Below, in pieces: positions 13,578 to 21,790 of a stretch of 23,219 nucleotides of DNA. A program made the position numbers and the translations under genes. This DNA is from a virus. Below the pieces are notes generated by a model. It did no database searches, was not told where the DNA came from, and was given only the letters and a program-made list of their open reading frames with translations. The stretch covers positions 1 to 23,219 of IMG/VR virus record IMGVR_UViG_3300040980_000004; one strand, given 5' to 3'. The number at the start of each line of letters is the position of its first letter. Position 1 is the first letter of the stretch.

Positions 13578-13973
13578 CTAACTGACGATACTTACCGGGA
13601 AACGGCGAGCCGTCGCATGAGTCTGAGCAACCTGAGCCTCAACACGAGCCGTGACGACCGTGCCCGGATCGAGAACCGGACTGATCGTGATCGTCGCCAC
13701 ATCATCCGCTAAAACAGCATTCGAACCAGCGATAGGCAGGGACAGAATTCCGCGATCCTTCGCAATGGTCTGCCCGGCCGCAACAACCTCCTGCGGGCGC
13801 ACAAACGGGAAACGCAGACGACACTTACCCGTATAGATCGTGGCGAACACATCCACGTTCGCACCCGACGCATCCACCGTCGTACCCGTCTTCCGGGTGA
13901 TGATGCAAGTCGACTCCATCAGGGCCTCGGCCTGCTTGCGACCCATCAGCGTTGTTCCAGTAGCGACACTCAT
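13578..13973 (-). CDS. Head-to-tail stopper (DUF6093-like)
   Basis: A 131-residue, beta-rich protein with ESTCIITRKTGTTVDASGAN, YTGKCRLRFP and VLADDVATITISPVLDPGTV. The short barrel with a CRLRFP segment matches, as far as I can judge, the DUF6093 stopper proteins of actinophages, which close the head channel after packaging. Translation starts in an ATGA overlap with the adaptor gene; a second ATG at codon 10 (MGRKQAEALM) is possible. Gene order (adaptor, stopper, gp10-like, terminator) is the usual connector cluster. Confidence 0.7.
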   Translation of the reverse strand: MSVATGTTLMGRKQAEALMESTCIITRKTGTTVDASGANVDVFATIYTGKCRLRFPFVRPQEVVAAGQTIAKDRGILSLPIAGSNAVLADDVATITISPVLDPGTVVTARVEAQVAQTHATARRFPVSIVS

Positions 13974-14551
13974 CGGGTCGTCACCACATACCCGGAACGA
14001 TTGCCGAACTGCTGCCGAATCAACTTGATATTGCGATCAGTGAGAGTCGTACCCGACTCCTCACCAGCATTCGCCCAAGCAGCCTTGAAGTCATCAATAG
14101 CGATCGAGGACAGACCCCCCGCAGTGAGGCCCAACTGCTGCTCGAGCGGAATGAGCGTCTGGGAGACGAGAACCATCGCCCAGCGCTTCAACGACTTTGG
14201 GGGCAGCAGATAACCGTAGGTGAAGGTGATGTCCACCGGCTCGTCGTTGAAGAAAGTCAGCGTCGAGTTGCGGCGCGTGTAATTCGTGTCCTGAATGAGG
14301 GTGACACCAGCCTGCGCAACCGAAACCACTGAAATCAGCGGCTCCTGCGGCAGCGTAACGTCACCCCCATCCGGGTATGCCGTAAATGTGGAAGTGGACT
14401 GCGGGTAAACCTGCTGCCCAATCACATCATCCCGAAGGTAGGTGGACGCATCCTCAAGTAGCGAGGTGATCCAGGCCGACTCGACACCCACAACAAAAGT
14501 GCGGTTCAGTCGAAGGCCCAGATCAATGTACGTAGCGAATGCGTCCACCAT
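13970..14551 (-). CDS. Head-to-tail adaptor
   Basis: A 193-residue protein. Early helices (WITSLLEDASTYLRDDVIGQ) are followed by beta strands (STFTAYPDGGDVTLPQEPLI, ITFTYGYLLPPKSL) and later helices (WAMVLVSQTLIPLEQQ, LTDRNIKLIRQQF). Such proteins form the ring under the portal (HK97 gp6 / SPP1 gp15 role). It follows the capsid gene by 6 bases. The start is ATG 14551 or the adjacent GTG 14548; AAGGAG is 2 bases from the former and 5 from the latter, so GTG may be the real start. The capsid stop codon lies inside a CTCCTAAGGAG palindrome that also contains this ribosome site. Confidence 0.75.
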   Translation of the reverse strand: MVDAFATYIDLGLRLNRTFVVGVESAWITSLLEDASTYLRDDVIGQQVYPQSTSTFTAYPDGGDVTLPQEPLISVVSVAQAGVTLIQDTNYTRRNSTLTFFNDEPVDITFTYGYLLPPKSLKRWAMVLVSQTLIPLEQQLGLTAGGLSSIAIDDFKAAWANAGEESGTTLTDRNIKLIRQQFGNRSGYVVTTR

Positions 14552-14557
14552 GACTCC

Positions 14558-15619
14558 TTAGGAGGTTTTGACTGCGGCGATGACAAGCGCTTCCGGCTTG
14601 ACAACCTTCGAGCCGAAGACGTGCAGGCCCTTCAGTGCGTCACCGAAACGCTTCTCCGGCTTGTACGCGTTGACCTCGAGGATCTGCTGCGCAAACGAGT
14701 GCGCAATCTGCGAACCAGCGATGACGAGCTTGCTCGTACCAACCGGGACGGTCAGCGCGATCGTTGCCGAAGCGGTCGAGTTCACCGTGACCGTGGCGGC
14801 CGTACCATCCGCCGAAACGGTGTCGATGACCGCAGCCGCGCCGATACCAGCACCGGTCGGGGCCGAACCGATGTCGGACTGGCGGAAGCCGCCCAACACG
14901 GAGGTGAGCGTCTTCGCATTGATGGTCGTAACCGCGTCCGTCACAATGTGCGTGGCGGCGAGAGGTGCGTTGTTCGACTTGAAGAGCTGGAACCCCGCCG
15001 CGTCGCCAACCTTCCCGTTGTGCAGCGCATTAGTTCCGGCCTCATTCTGGCGAATGAAACGTGCGTCAAGCTGAAGCTTCCCGTAAACAGCCGGGGAGAG
15101 AACAGCCCAACGCATTTCCTCGGGCACGTTCGCCTCATCCAGCGCCACCGAGAGCGGCACCAGAACCTCGTCGTAGACATTCGTCGCAACGGTGGATGCG
15201 TCGATGAGGCCAAGGCCGCGGCCAGCCTGAGCCGCCATGCGCCCCGCAGCAAGCTGGTCAGCAGCGTCGCGCAGCTTGAAAGCAGCACGACGGGTCGCCT
15301 CATCCATAGCACCGCCCGCGTTGCGGACCTGCGCCTTGTCGATGTCATCGATCTGGAAGTTGAAGCTGTTCGCCTGGTCAATGGTCAGCGTCTGCTGGTC
15401 ATCGGTCAGCGCCTCAGGGTCGCCAAGGTTGGTGTCCTTGGTGTAGGGGGTGATCGTCGGGTCCGCGATGTGGGTGATCTTCACCGAGTTACCGAAAGCG
15501 CTGATCTCACCCTCATAGTCACGGTTCGAGCAAGGGGCGCCTGCGTAGACAAGCGTCTTGTCGAGGGTTCGATTGAGGAGCGCACTCCATACAATCGGCT
15601 GGAAATACTGGATAGACAT
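14558..15619 (-). CDS. Major capsid protein
   Basis: A 353-residue protein starting SIQYFQPIVWSALLNRTLDK and continuing NRDYEGEISAFGNSVKITHI, DQANSFNFQIDDIDKAQVRN, NVPEEMRWAVLSPAVYGKLQ, then a C-terminal YKPEKRFGDALKGLHVFGSK. This fits the HK97-fold coat proteins of the P22-like group common in actinophages. A small beta insertion (TVSADGTAATVTVNSTASAT, about residues 265-300) may be an added surface domain. It follows the scaffold gene by 17 bases and has AGAAAGG before the ATG. A separate scaffold upstream and no visible protease fit capsids that lose the scaffold without a dedicated head protease. Confidence 0.9.
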   Translation of the reverse strand: MSIQYFQPIVWSALLNRTLDKTLVYAGAPCSNRDYEGEISAFGNSVKITHIADPTITPYTKDTNLGDPEALTDDQQTLTIDQANSFNFQIDDIDKAQVRNAGGAMDEATRRAAFKLRDAADQLAAGRMAAQAGRGLGLIDASTVATNVYDEVLVPLSVALDEANVPEEMRWAVLSPAVYGKLQLDARFIRQNEAGTNALHNGKVGDAAGFQLFKSNNAPLAATHIVTDAVTTINAKTLTSVLGGFRQSDIGSAPTGAGIGAAAVIDTVSADGTAATVTVNSTASATIALTVPVGTSKLVIAGSQIAHSFAQQILEVNAYKPEKRFGDALKGLHVFGSKVVKPEALVIAAVKTS

Positions 15620-15636
15620 GGGTTAGACCTTTCTGG

Positions 15637-16281
15637 TCATCGAGTAATGCCGAGCAGCCGATCTAGCTGCCCTGCGTTGCGTGCCTTCTCGATCTGCTCG
15701 GCGTTCATCCCATCGATGTCGGAGGCTGACAGTTGCGCCGCCTTCGACTCCTTGCCCTTCGCGCCCTGGTCCGCGTCGCCGTCGAAACGGTTGGGCTTCT
15801 GGGCTCCGAGGTGTGGTTTCTTCTCGAGCAGTTCGGTAATTGCGTCGTTCAGTGCGTCAGAGTCGACATCGCCGTTGTCGTCCACGGTGAAGTCGTCCAG
15901 ATTGATGTACAGGGATGCGTCTGTCGGGTCTGCGAGCTTCCCCGTGGCGAGTGCCTTCAGTTCGCTTCGCAGGATCCGCTTGTTCGCCGCTGTGTTCGCC
16001 TCTGCGCGCGCCTCGGCCTTTGCGGCTTCGAGTGCTTGCTCTTCGGCTGGCTTGTCCTTCAGCGCGAGTTCGGCCTTTATCCGGTCGAGTTCTGTTTTGT
16101 TGGCGCGCGCTTCTGCCTTTGCTGCATTGCGCTCTGCCTTCATCGCGTCGAGGGCCTTCTTACCCGCATCTCCGAGGTTGGTTTCCGCCTCGGTATCCTG
16201 CGACTCGTCCTGAGTCGCATCTGTCTGGTCGGTGGTTGCTTCCTCGGACGTTGCGTCTTCGGTGTTGTCCTGCTCTGACAT
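15637..16281 (-). CDS. Capsid scaffolding protein
   Basis: A 214-residue, highly charged protein. The N-terminal 35 residues are Glu/Asp/Thr/Gln-rich and disordered. About 40-105 is a long Ala/Glu/Lys helix or coiled coil (AERNAAKAEARANKTELDRI, KAEARAEANTAANKRILRSE). Then comes a small domain with DDFTVDDNGDVDSDAL and a C-terminal helix (DGMNAEQIEKARNAGQLDRL) likely to bind coat. This is typical of the scaffold encoded directly before major capsid in actinophages. GAGGAG precedes the ATG by about 10 bases. It starts 80 bases downstream of a strong terminator that isolates the HNH gene. Confidence 0.9.
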   Translation of the reverse strand: MSEQDNTEDATSEEATTDQTDATQDESQDTEAETNLGDAGKKALDAMKAERNAAKAEARANKTELDRIKAELALKDKPAEEQALEAAKAEARAEANTAANKRILRSELKALATGKLADPTDASLYINLDDFTVDDNGDVDSDALNDAITELLEKKPHLGAQKPNRFDGDADQGAKGKESKAAQLSASDIDGMNAEQIEKARNAGQLDRLLGITR

Positions 16282-16360
16282 AGGGAATTGCTCCTCTGTA
16301 GGGTGTGTGCCGCGTTGCGCGGTGTTCTTCCGTCCACAAGGAGCGGAAAGTTTTGGGCAT

Positions 16361-16391
16361 AAAAAAAAGCACCGCGGGGGGCGATGCTTTT
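16361..16391 (-). terminator. Strong terminator after the HNH gene
   Basis: Plus-strand GCACCGC (16369-16375) and GCGATGC (16381-16387) pair with one G-T wobble. Eight A (16361-16368) and four T (16388-16391) flank the stem. On the minus strand the stem is followed by eight T, the longest T-run beside any hairpin here. It should stop transcripts from the HNH gene before the scaffold gene. Confidence 0.8.
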
Positions 16392-16404
16392 CTCTAGGTG
16401 CTGC

Positions 16405-16920
16405 CTATTTTGTGAACCGGGCCAGATCGAGTGGGCCGAACCATTTATCGCGCTTAGTGAGGTTGCACCGCGCGCAGGATGGACGGAGGTTTGCAAGCAT
16501 GTGCGGGCCTCCCCTTGAGAGAGGTTTTACGTGATCGATGTGCTCGAATGGCCCACCGCACATCCAGCATTTGCTGCCAAAATACTTGAGGCGTTCATGC
16601 CACTGGTTTGGCGAGAATTGCACGACCCCGGCCGCAAGGGCAAGCGCGCGTCGCCTGTGTTTCATCGCGCGCCGCAGCTCCGGGTTCTTCGCGGAGTATT
16701 CAGCAGTGTTGAACCGGACGCGCACCCGATTGGCCCTTTGCCAATCCGCGACCTGCGTCCGGAGTTGGTCGCGCTTCGCCAAGTACCGAGCGGCGTTGTA
16801 TTTCTTCACGCACTGCTTGCACGCGCTTTGCGTGCGCCCGGGCCTATCGGTCCGCGATCGGAAGTCCGCTAAGGGCTTCGTGTTGTTACATGACGCGCAG
16901 ATCTTGCTGTCCTTGTCCAT
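16405..16920 (-). CDS. HNH endonuclease inserted between MuF and scaffold genes
   Basis: A 171-residue protein. The N-terminal zinc-binding module has CxxC pairs at Cys8/Cys11 and Cys34/Cys37 (KICASCNNTKPLADF, SACKQCVKKYNAARY). A basic helical linker (about 50-100) follows. The HNH domain has CWMC (118-121), IDHVKPLSRGG (His130), LANLRPSC (Asn144) and CARCNLTKRDK (149-159). The metal-dependent His and all four zinc Cys are present, so it looks active. The CNNTKPLADF type is common in free-standing homing nucleases of phages. It is flanked by a hairpin upstream (16945-16958) and a strong terminator downstream, the profile of an independent mobile cassette. A packaging role is less likely because another HNH gene lies next to the terminase. 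Confidence 0.85.
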   Translation of the reverse strand: MDKDSKICASCNNTKPLADFRSRTDRPGRTQSACKQCVKKYNAARYLAKRDQLRTQVADWQRANRVRVRFNTAEYSAKNPELRRAMKHRRRALALAAGVVQFSPNQWHERLKYFGSKCWMCGGPFEHIDHVKPLSRGGPHMLANLRPSCARCNLTKRDKWFGPLDLARFTK

Positions 16921-16944
16921 GCTGCATCAACCCTCATCCGGAAA

Positions 16945-16958
16945 GCCCCAAAAGGGGC
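16945..16958 (-). terminator. Short hairpin after the MuF gene
   Basis: GCCCC and GGGGC pair around AAAA; on the minus strand the stem is followed by TTTCC. It is a weak terminator at best. It lies in the 127-base space between the MuF-like gene and the HNH gene, in which I see no other gene or promoter. Confidence 0.4.
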
Positions 16959-17047
16959 AGGTCAACTAGGTTCAGAACCGGGGGTAAGGCCCTCAGCCGG
17001 GCGCACAGGGCCGCACAGAAGGTATTGACAGGACTGGCGCTGGCGTG

Positions 17048-18115
17048 CTACTCGAGGTAGCCATACCGCCCAAGAAGCTCACGCCAACGCTCGGGATTGT
17101 TCCCCGCCATCTTCAGCAACTGCTCAGGCATGACACGAATAGCGGTGGTCCTCCGATAGCGTCCATCCTGAACAGCCTTCGCACCGCGGGCATTCTCCGA
17201 CTTGCGGAAATCCCCCCGATAGCGTCCCTCAGCAGTCGTGTAAACCTGCAACGGGGAACCATCAGCCTTCTGACCGATCGTCATCGGGGTCAGCGTACGA
17301 CGGGCGGCAGCAGGGTTCGTCGGGGGGTTGAACCCACCGGAATACTGGATCCCGTTAGCCCCACGACGGGCATTCACAACCTTGATCGGATCGGCACCGT
17401 TGCGGATAGCCTCAGCGCCCGCGTTCGTGAAAACGCGATCCTGATCCTTCTTCGACAGGGAATCGAAGAGGGACTGCGGCGAATCGTGAAACCCAGACGG
17501 GGCCTTCTTCCCCTCATGCGGAATCGGACACGTCGTGCACTGACAATGCACATGCCGGGCAAACGCCGACTCGCCCGAATAGATACCCGCCAGGATCGCG
17601 CAACGAGAACACGCAGACCCACCAACCACCCGAATATAAGAGGTGTACCCCTTACCGGCAGCCAGCGTCCGATCCGCCGAACGACCCAAATCATTCAGAG
17701 CGCTCGAAGCGATCATCGCAATGAACCGCGCGCCCGACTCGAAAGCCGTCATTGGCGGCACACCCTGACCGATGAGAGTCTTCGTGCTCGTCATCGCACC
17801 AAACAAAGCCGGGGCAACCTCACGCCCATCACCCATCACATTCGTGAACGCATCCGGGACGATCACCGCAGGGTAGGGGGTGAACCCCGAATACGAACGA
17901 TCCAACGCACTCACATACGTTGTCGCCTGCGTTGCCGCCACCAACTGCGCCGCCGCAACCTGCCGCACCATCACAGGTGCAACAAGGTCCCACGTCGCAT
18001 CCATGTTGTGCACATCCATTCGCCGCCACAACTCAGCCGTGCGCGCCGCCAGGGCATGCCCCAAGTTGATACGGTCCGACTGGTGCGCGAACGCCAAATC
18101 AGACTGTCGGGACAT
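17048..18115 (-). CDS. MuF-like head morphogenesis / capsid maturation protein
   Basis: A 355-residue protein from ATG 18115 (MSRQSDLAFAHQSDR), with AAGG about 10 bases upstream and a 17-base overlap with the portal gene. An earlier in-frame ATG at 18142 has no ribosome site. It has a helical N-terminal half and a Cys/His cluster CSRCAILAGIYSG...HVHCQCTTC (Cys169, Cys172, His188/190, Cys191, Cys193, Cys196), the zinc-like signature of actinophage MuF / phage head morphogenesis proteins. The C-terminal third (FNPPTNPAAARRTLTPMTIG, MPEQLLKMAGNNPERW) is variable. Minor head proteins of this family sit inside the procapsid near the portal and may be injected. No toxin domain is evident at the C-terminus. 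Confidence 0.8.
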   Translation of the reverse strand: MSRQSDLAFAHQSDRINLGHALAARTAELWRRMDVHNMDATWDLVAPVMVRQVAAAQLVAATQATTYVSALDRSYSGFTPYPAVIVPDAFTNVMGDGREVAPALFGAMTSTKTLIGQGVPPMTAFESGARFIAMIASSALNDLGRSADRTLAAGKGYTSYIRVVGGSACSRCAILAGIYSGESAFARHVHCQCTTCPIPHEGKKAPSGFHDSPQSLFDSLSKKDQDRVFTNAGAEAIRNGADPIKVVNARRGANGIQYSGGFNPPTNPAAARRTLTPMTIGQKADGSPLQVYTTAEGRYRGDFRKSENARGAKAVQDGRYRRTTAIRVMPEQLLKMAGNNPERWRELLGRYGYLE

Positions 18116-19580
18116 TCGCCGGAGCCTTATTGATCGCATCATTCAACGCATTGTGAGCCGTGAACGACGTGAGCGCATCCGACTCAGCCTTAGCCATCGC
18201 CATAATTCGCGGGATCTCCAACGGCTCAACGCCGTACAGCTCAAGCAGATACTCGAACGGAACACCGATCGTCTTCAGCTTCACCAACATGTCGGCAAGC
18301 TGCGCCTCGGAGCGAATCTCCGGGTTCATGTGATCAACCTTCGCGAGGCGGGTAGCCATCGCTAGTTCCTTATCACCCATCGCCAACGCAATAAGCCGGT
18401 TCACCTCACGCAGGGACGGACCGGCGAAGGTCCAGAACTCGCCCACCTTCTTATTGAGGCCAATCTCCGACGCCTTCAGACCATCACCGTTCACGTTCGA
18501 CATCCCCGTCTTGGAGACAAGGTATGTCGGCGGTGTGCGTGTCTGCGAAGAGATGTGACCTACGGCAATGTCGATCGTGTCCGTGAAGATATTGAGCTGC
18601 GCGGCCTTCCACGAATCAATCTTCGCGTCCGGGTCAGTCAGGTACAGGAGGCGCTTCTCGCGAAGTTCCTTCATCTCGACAGGCTTCTCGCCGACCTTCT
18701 GGCCGAACGTGGGCGAGTCCGGCTTCTGGTCGATAATCGGAATCATCGGCGGACCGGAACCCAACACCACACGAGCATCCATCGACGCATAGTCCGCAGC
18801 AAGGAACAGATACGCCCACAAGAGGTTGATCGCATCCTGCATCGGAATGACGGCGGCGATCTCCGAAACCGGGTCACCCTTCAACGTGGGTCGGTTCTGA
18901 ATCTCCACCACCGGCACTTCGCCAATAGGGTTGTGGAGCGGCCACACCTCACCGAACGTCTCACGCGGAACCCAGCCACCCTCAGATGAGTACGCAGTGC
19001 GAGACTGCTTCGCCTGGGAGTCCAAATCCGTAGTGATCTTCACCTTCGGGCGCGAATACTTCCAGATCGAATCCGGAGTGTAAAGAGTCGCGTACTCAGT
19101 GTCCTCATCAACCCACGTCTTCAACGCCGCAGTGCGAATCCGAGGGTTCGCCCAGTCGTACTCGATCTCCACATTCGACGGGTGCTCCCACGTCACAATC
19201 GGCTGATCGGTGCGCTTATCGCCCCACACGATGACGAACGAACGGCCCGTAGTCAGAGTGGTGACAAAGCCCTGCGAGGCCTGCATGTCCATCTCGTTCC
19301 GCAACCAGTGCTCATGCAACGTCTCCGCAGCACCCCTGAGATTGGCGAACTTCATCCCCGTGTAAACAATGCGCTCAGACTCCGCCGCCACAACCGGGGC
19401 AGACCAGTTATCTGAGAACCCCGAATAGCGGGCAGCGTTCTCCTTCTTCCACTCCTCCGTCGCAAAACTAAGAGGCTGATCCCCGCCGTAATACTTCTCC
19501 TGCGTCTCAATCGTGGGACGACGGTGGTTCAGACGGGTGTAAATACGAACGACCAGACGTAGGGCTTCGGTGGAATCCAA
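18099..19580 (-). CDS. Portal protein (SPP1 Gp6-like)
   Basis: A 493-residue protein starting with TTG 19580 behind a good GAGGGGGC site; the large terminase stop is 11 bases before. It has QEKYYGGDQPLSFATEEWKK, SDNWSAPVVAAESERIVYTG, the wing region (FVIVWGDKRTDQPIVTWEHP), the crown/stem helices with DAINLLWAYLFLAADYASMD and KMEL-like VEMKELREKRLLYL, and C-terminal LAMATRLAKVDHMNPEIRSE, followed by QLADMLVKLKTIG. This is the SPP1 Gp6-like portal pattern of actinophages: twelve copies form the ring at one vertex through which DNA is packaged and ejected. Length is normal for the family. Confidence 0.92.
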   Translation of the reverse strand: MDSTEALRLVVRIYTRLNHRRPTIETQEKYYGGDQPLSFATEEWKKENAARYSGFSDNWSAPVVAAESERIVYTGMKFANLRGAAETLHEHWLRNEMDMQASQGFVTTLTTGRSFVIVWGDKRTDQPIVTWEHPSNVEIEYDWANPRIRTAALKTWVDEDTEYATLYTPDSIWKYSRPKVKITTDLDSQAKQSRTAYSSEGGWVPRETFGEVWPLHNPIGEVPVVEIQNRPTLKGDPVSEIAAVIPMQDAINLLWAYLFLAADYASMDARVVLGSGPPMIPIIDQKPDSPTFGQKVGEKPVEMKELREKRLLYLTDPDAKIDSWKAAQLNIFTDTIDIAVGHISSQTRTPPTYLVSKTGMSNVNGDGLKASEIGLNKKVGEFWTFAGPSLREVNRLIALAMGDKELAMATRLAKVDHMNPEIRSEAQLADMLVKLKTIGVPFEYLLELYGVEPLEIPRIMAMAKAESDALTSFTAHNALNDAINKAPANVPTV

Positions 19581-19591
19581 GTCAGCCCCCT

Positions 19592-21193
19592 CTAGTAGTA
19601 GACGTAATTCGTTGGTTCCGGTTCGTAACCGGCGGCGATAACATCACCAGCGGCCTCATGCGCGAGCACACTGCTCATCGCAAGGTCGATCTTTTGCGTC
19701 TCGGACGCTTTGAAAATTAGGTAAGACGGGTACGGGACACGAGCAACCTCAACCGCGTTACGGATATGCACCGCGACCGTCTCGTTGCCGTCATGTGTGA
19801 ACGTGGAGCTGGGCAGGATCACATCGGTTTTCATCCGCTCGAGGGCCGCGTGCATCTGCTTCGGCCTGTACGTCTCCCACCGGAAAACGCGCTTCGGGTA
19901 ACGGGCCTCAAGCCCATCAATCTCCGACTGCCAATAAGGCGGATCCATGTACGCGCGAACCACGTCGTACCGCTCAAACAGTTCAGCGAACGCAGCCAAC
20001 ACCTCGAGGCGAGGCACCCGCCCATCGAACTCACGCGGATCCCAAATCGTCGGACGCCCATCGTGATATGTGGGGGTGAACTGGTAACCATCAAGCGTTT
20101 CCGCCCGAATACCCGTCCAGTCGTCCACATCCGAACCGTCAAACCCCAGCACTATTGGAGTCTTCGCCGGCACCTCACGCAGAGCCTTCTTCGACTCCCA
20201 CATGCCCGAATCCAACCAAGCACCAGAGCCGGCAACAATCCGATTACCGAAGAACCGTTCAGCCTCAGCCTTATCCTTCGCAATCAGCTCAGCAGCCTCA
20301 GCCTCAATCGCCGCAATCGACACCCAAGGCGCGCCACGGTAATTGAACTGGAAAATCTTGTGCCGGTCACGCTTATCACCAAACGACAAATTCGCCGGCG
20401 CAGTCTGGAAATCCTTATTGATATCCCTCGACGCCGACTCATACGTCCGCTGCGCCACAGAATCCTGCGCCGGATCCCACGCGTTTGTGGTCTCAACCGC
20501 ACGACCACCCATACCAGCCAAACCGCGCCGCTGAGTCGTCGCCAACTTATGGCCACCGTTCGACTTCACCCACAGGCCCGTCTCATCCTGCGACGCGAAC
20601 GTAACCCGCTGCCCAAGCCTCGAGTTGGCCTTCGACGTGACCACATCGATACGGCCACCGCCAGGCAGACGAATGAACTCCTCACCCGTATGCGGGATGA
20701 TCTCAGCCAACGGACCAAGCTCGATCATCGGACGCAGGGCACCATACGTGTTATCTGTCTGATCTTCCGACGTAGCCGTGATCTGAATCAGTGGGGTAGA
20801 CCACGGACGGCCCTTGGGGTCGCCCTTGTCGTACTCATACGCCCACCCGCAGCCGCAACCGAAATCGCGGCAGTCATAAATGTCACCAGCATCCGCGAAC
20901 CCGTCGAATAGGACCGGCCCGACACCCTCAGCGCACACAAACGCAGCAATCAGCGGAGACTTACCCCACTTCTGCGCCCGCACCAACTGCGAACGGCGGA
21001 ACACAAACGCATCCGCCTTCTGACCCGGCTTAGCCGAACCCTTCACCGTGTAATGAGACGCCACAAACTGGGCCTGCTCATCACCCATCACAAACGCAGA
21101 ACCCCGGCTATCACCATCAGGAATCGCACAATGCGCCTGAATCCACTCAGGGACAACCCACAAAGGAGCGCTAAGCACCCTTCGCCGCCGCAA
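19592..21193 (-). CDS. Terminase large subunit
   Basis: A 533-residue packaging motor. The ATPase domain has Walker A RAQKWGKS (72-79), an adenine-type Q region near YTVKG, and Walker B VTFASQDE (197-204, Asp203/Glu204). The RNase H-like nuclease domain has FDGSDVDDWTG (Asp352 onward) and YMDPPYWQSEID (Asp417). A Cys-rich CRDFGCGCGW (108-117) lies between Walker A and B. The start is TTG 21193 (23-base overlap with the small subunit) or GTG 21178 (8-base overlap); neither has a perfect ribosome site. It cuts and pumps concatemeric DNA into the procapsid through the portal encoded next. Length is normal for actinophage large terminases. Confidence 0.93.
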   Translation of the reverse strand: MRRRRVLSAPLWVVPEWIQAHCAIPDGDSRGSAFVMGDEQAQFVASHYTVKGSAKPGQKADAFVFRRSQLVRAQKWGKSPLIAAFVCAEGVGPVLFDGFADAGDIYDCRDFGCGCGWAYEYDKGDPKGRPWSTPLIQITATSEDQTDNTYGALRPMIELGPLAEIIPHTGEEFIRLPGGGRIDVVTSKANSRLGQRVTFASQDETGLWVKSNGGHKLATTQRRGLAGMGGRAVETTNAWDPAQDSVAQRTYESASRDINKDFQTAPANLSFGDKRDRHKIFQFNYRGAPWVSIAAIEAEAAELIAKDKAEAERFFGNRIVAGSGAWLDSGMWESKKALREVPAKTPIVLGFDGSDVDDWTGIRAETLDGYQFTPTYHDGRPTIWDPREFDGRVPRLEVLAAFAELFERYDVVRAYMDPPYWQSEIDGLEARYPKRVFRWETYRPKQMHAALERMKTDVILPSSTFTHDGNETVAVHIRNAVEVARVPYPSYLIFKASETQKIDLAMSSVLAHEAAGDVIAAGYEPEPTNYVYY

Positions 21194-21629
21194 GACGCGA
21201 CTTCACCGAAGACCCAGAAGCCAAAGCCGGCGCAGAACGACGCTCCGACATCTCATCCTCACTGAACTTCCAACGCAACGCATTGAGGCCAATGACGTTC
21301 ACCCCGAGGTTGGCCTCCATGCTCTGAACGGCCGTCTTCAACCCGGCGACAGCGCCAGGAGTATTCGCCTCAAGGAATGTACGCACATAGGCCGCAATCT
21401 GAAAGCGAAGATCCAACTTCGACCACATAAACGCCTGCGGTTTGGCCCACATGACCACCCAATACGCAGCCTCGTTCGGCTCAAGCGTGGAAAACGGCCA
21501 ATCAGGGACCGGACCGCTGAAACCCTCAACCGGGAGAGTCGTCCAACCCTTATCATCAGCACGATCACGCCGCAAAGCATTAGGATCCGGAGCCGGACCA
21601 GACCGAGAACGAGCGCCACCAGAACCCAT
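21171..21629 (-). CDS. Terminase small subunit (P27-like)
   Basis: A 152-residue protein. Its Arg-rich N-terminus, GGARSRSGPAPDPNALRRDR, is characteristic of actinophage small terminases. It is followed by GWTTLPVEGFSGPVPDWPFS, a helical core (EAAYWVVMWAKPQAFMWSKL, LRFQIAAYVRTFLEAN, AVQSMEANLGVN) and LNALRWKF, the typical P27-family ending. It recognises the packaging site and regulates the large subunit. Its ATG overlaps the stop of the 53-residue gene (TAATG), so translation is coupled, and it overlaps the large subunit gene at its 3' end. Confidence 0.9.
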   Translation of the reverse strand: MGSGGARSRSGPAPDPNALRRDRADDKGWTTLPVEGFSGPVPDWPFSTLEPNEAAYWVVMWAKPQAFMWSKLDLRFQIAAYVRTFLEANTPGAVAGLKTAVQSMEANLGVNVIGLNALRWKFSEDEMSERRSAPALASGSSVKSRLAAAKGA

Positions 21630-21790
21630 TAGGCACTGACCAAAACAAAGAAGTCGGGGCCTTCACGCCAAGACTCCTTCTCCTCGAGCGCGACAGACCG
21701 AAGAGGAAAGTACCGCCCATCCTCATTTACGTGCACAGGCATGTCCGGGTCGAACTTAGACAGCGCCTCAATAAGCTCGAAAACGGTCAT
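21629..21790 (-). CDS. Small conserved-looking phage protein, 53 residues
   Basis: From ATG 21790, with GAGG 7 bases upstream, to TAA 21629-21631. The sequence (VFELIEALSKFDPDMPVHVN, then EDGRYFPLRSVALEEKESWR and DFFVLVSA) has one helix followed by strands. This helix-FDP-(D/E)MPV-V pattern is shared by many small phage proteins of unknown role, often with a preceding Leu-rich helix. It is the first gene after the 220-base non-coding space and is coupled to the small terminase by TAATG. Its position suggests a packaging- or replication-related accessory, but no function is known to me. Confidence 0.75.
   Translation of the reverse strand: MTVFELIEALSKFDPDMPVHVNEDGRYFPLRSVALEEKESWREGPDFFVLVSA

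Noticed and set aside
14621-16213. 530-codon plus-strand open frame
   Set aside because: It lies antisense to the major capsid and scaffold genes. Its product is Arg/Ser-rich low-complexity sequence with no domain, typical of the mirror frame of GC-rich genes.
16921-17047. Possible promoter (TTGACC near 16960) before the HNH gene
   Set aside because: TTGACC has no acceptable -10 box at 16-18 bases, and the hairpin lies within the would-be spacer.
17045-18133. 362-codon plus-strand open frame
   Set aside because: Antisense to the MuF-like gene, which has its Cys/His signature. The Arg/Thr/His-rich product looks like a shadow frame.
18142-18142. Upstream ATG for the MuF-like protein
   Set aside because: No ribosome site precedes it and it lengthens the overlap with the portal gene; ATG 18115 is better placed.
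19766-20911. 381-codon plus-strand open frame
   Set aside because: Antisense to the large terminase, whose Walker and nuclease motifs are intact. The product is extremely Arg/His-rich with no recognisable fold.
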